A stretch of 7,837 bases of DNA from contig PBWY01000002.1 in assembly GCA_002727395.1 (NCBI GenBank), positions 3,638 to 11,474 on the forward strand, in the 5' to 3' direction. This document shows positions 7,449 to 7,837 of this stretch, in pieces (position 1 is the first letter of the stretch; each line of letters starts with the position of its first letter). Below the pieces are notes generated by a model. It worked only from the letters and a program-made list of their open reading frames with translations, made no database searches and had not been told where the DNA came from. This stretch comes from Rhodospirillales bacterium (GTDB lineage Bacteria; Pseudomonadota; Alphaproteobacteria; MPNO01; UBA2964). The position numbers were made by a program, and so were the translations under genes.

Positions 7449-7837
7449 ATGCTCACCTTAATCGACAATTACGATAGCTTTGCTTACAATCTAGTTCATT
7501 ATTTTGGAGAATTAGGGGCAAAAACAATCGTTTATCGTAATGACGATATATCTGCAGAAGAAATATTAGAAACCAAACCAGATTCCATTGTTCTTTCGCC
7601 CGGGCCCTGTGAGCCAGATAAAGCTGGAATTTGCTTGGAATTAATAAAAAAATCTGAGGGAAATATTCCCATGTTAGGCGTATGTTTAGGACACCAATCC
7701 ATCGCTCAAGCATTTGGCGCTAGCATTGTACGGGCAGAAAAACCTGTTCATGGCAAATCGAGCAAAATTAGTCACATAGGTAAAGATTTATTTCTAGGTA
7801 TTCCTAAAAACTTTAAAGCGATAAGATATCATTCTCT
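7449..7837 (+). CDS. trpG: Anthranilate synthase component II (glutamine amidotransferase), 3' end cut by window edge
   Basis: Hydrolyses glutamine and passes ammonia to TrpE. I translated it by hand: the ATG at 7449-7451 opens a frame for 129 codons to the right edge, about two thirds of the usual 190-200 residues. Visible class-I amidotransferase motifs are LIDNYDSFAYNLVHYF (4-19), the oxyanion segment SPGPCEPDKAGIC (50-62) and the nucleophile Cys79 in LGVCLGHQ (76-83), followed by KPVHGKSSKI. The catalytic His-Glu pair lies beyond the window and cannot be checked. No Shine-Dalgarno is visible before the ATG and no in-frame alternative start exists nearby. It lies 137 bases after trpE. The close paralogue PabA is possible in principle, but the trpE neighbour makes TrpG much more likely; it may serve both enzymes. 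Confidence 0.95.
   Translation, partial: MLTLIDNYDSFAYNLVHYFGELGAKTIVYRNDDISAEEILETKPDSIVLSPGPCEPDKAGICLELIKKSEGNIPMLGVCLGHQSIAQAFGASIVRAEKPVHGKSSKISHIGKDLFLGIPKNFKAIRYHS

Noticed and set aside
7453..7713. Minus-strand frame of 86 residues opposite trpG
   Set aside because: Antisense to conserved TrpG motifs, including the GVCLGHQ nucleophile site.

Overview
This 7.8-kb window is a stretch of bacterial chromosome made of ordinary housekeeping genes. The gene order is kdsA - pyrG - secG - tpiA on the minus strand, divergent from ppiD - trpE - trpG on the plus strand. This order is well known from Alphaproteobacteria. The TrpE and TrpG sequences also look alphaproteobacterial: TrpE has the VVADLETPVSAMLK-type start and TrpG has an LSPGPCEPDKAG oxyanion segment. 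The DNA is clearly A+T-rich (by eye about 40% G+C), with many Lys/Asn/Ile residues and homopolymer runs. I infer a low-GC, possibly marine or free-living alphaproteobacterium, but no single gene fixes the genus. KdsA implies an LPS-bearing Gram-negative envelope.

Left half, minus strand, in transcription order: tpiA (triosephosphate isomerase, glycolysis), secG (Sec translocon subunit, GTG start with a good Shine-Dalgarno), pyrG (CTP synthase) and kdsA (KDO-8-phosphate synthase, running off the left edge a few residues before its end). A probable hairpin plus T-run lies between tpiA and secG, so secG-pyrG-kdsA may be a unit partly separate from tpiA. In related genomes eno normally follows kdsA; that would lie outside this window.

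Middle: a 169-base divergent intergenic region (3745-3913) must hold the tpiA and ppiD promoters. Only the ppiD side has a fair sigma70-like candidate.

Right half, plus strand: ppiD (membrane-anchored SurA_N/parvulin periplasmic folding factor) is followed after 2 bases by trpE (anthranilate synthase component I), so the two are almost certainly co-transcribed and probably translationally coupled. A 137-base gap with three inverted repeats then separates trpE from trpG (anthranilate synthase glutaminase component, truncated by the right edge). TrpE and TrpG together convert chorismate plus glutamine to anthranilate, the first committed step of tryptophan synthesis.

I found no mobile element, CRISPR array, tRNA/rRNA gene, phage gene or defence system, and no evidence of a novel system. 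The points most worth a second look are the structured trpE-trpG gap, the metal-dependent type of KdsA, and the absence of a trp leader in front of trpE.
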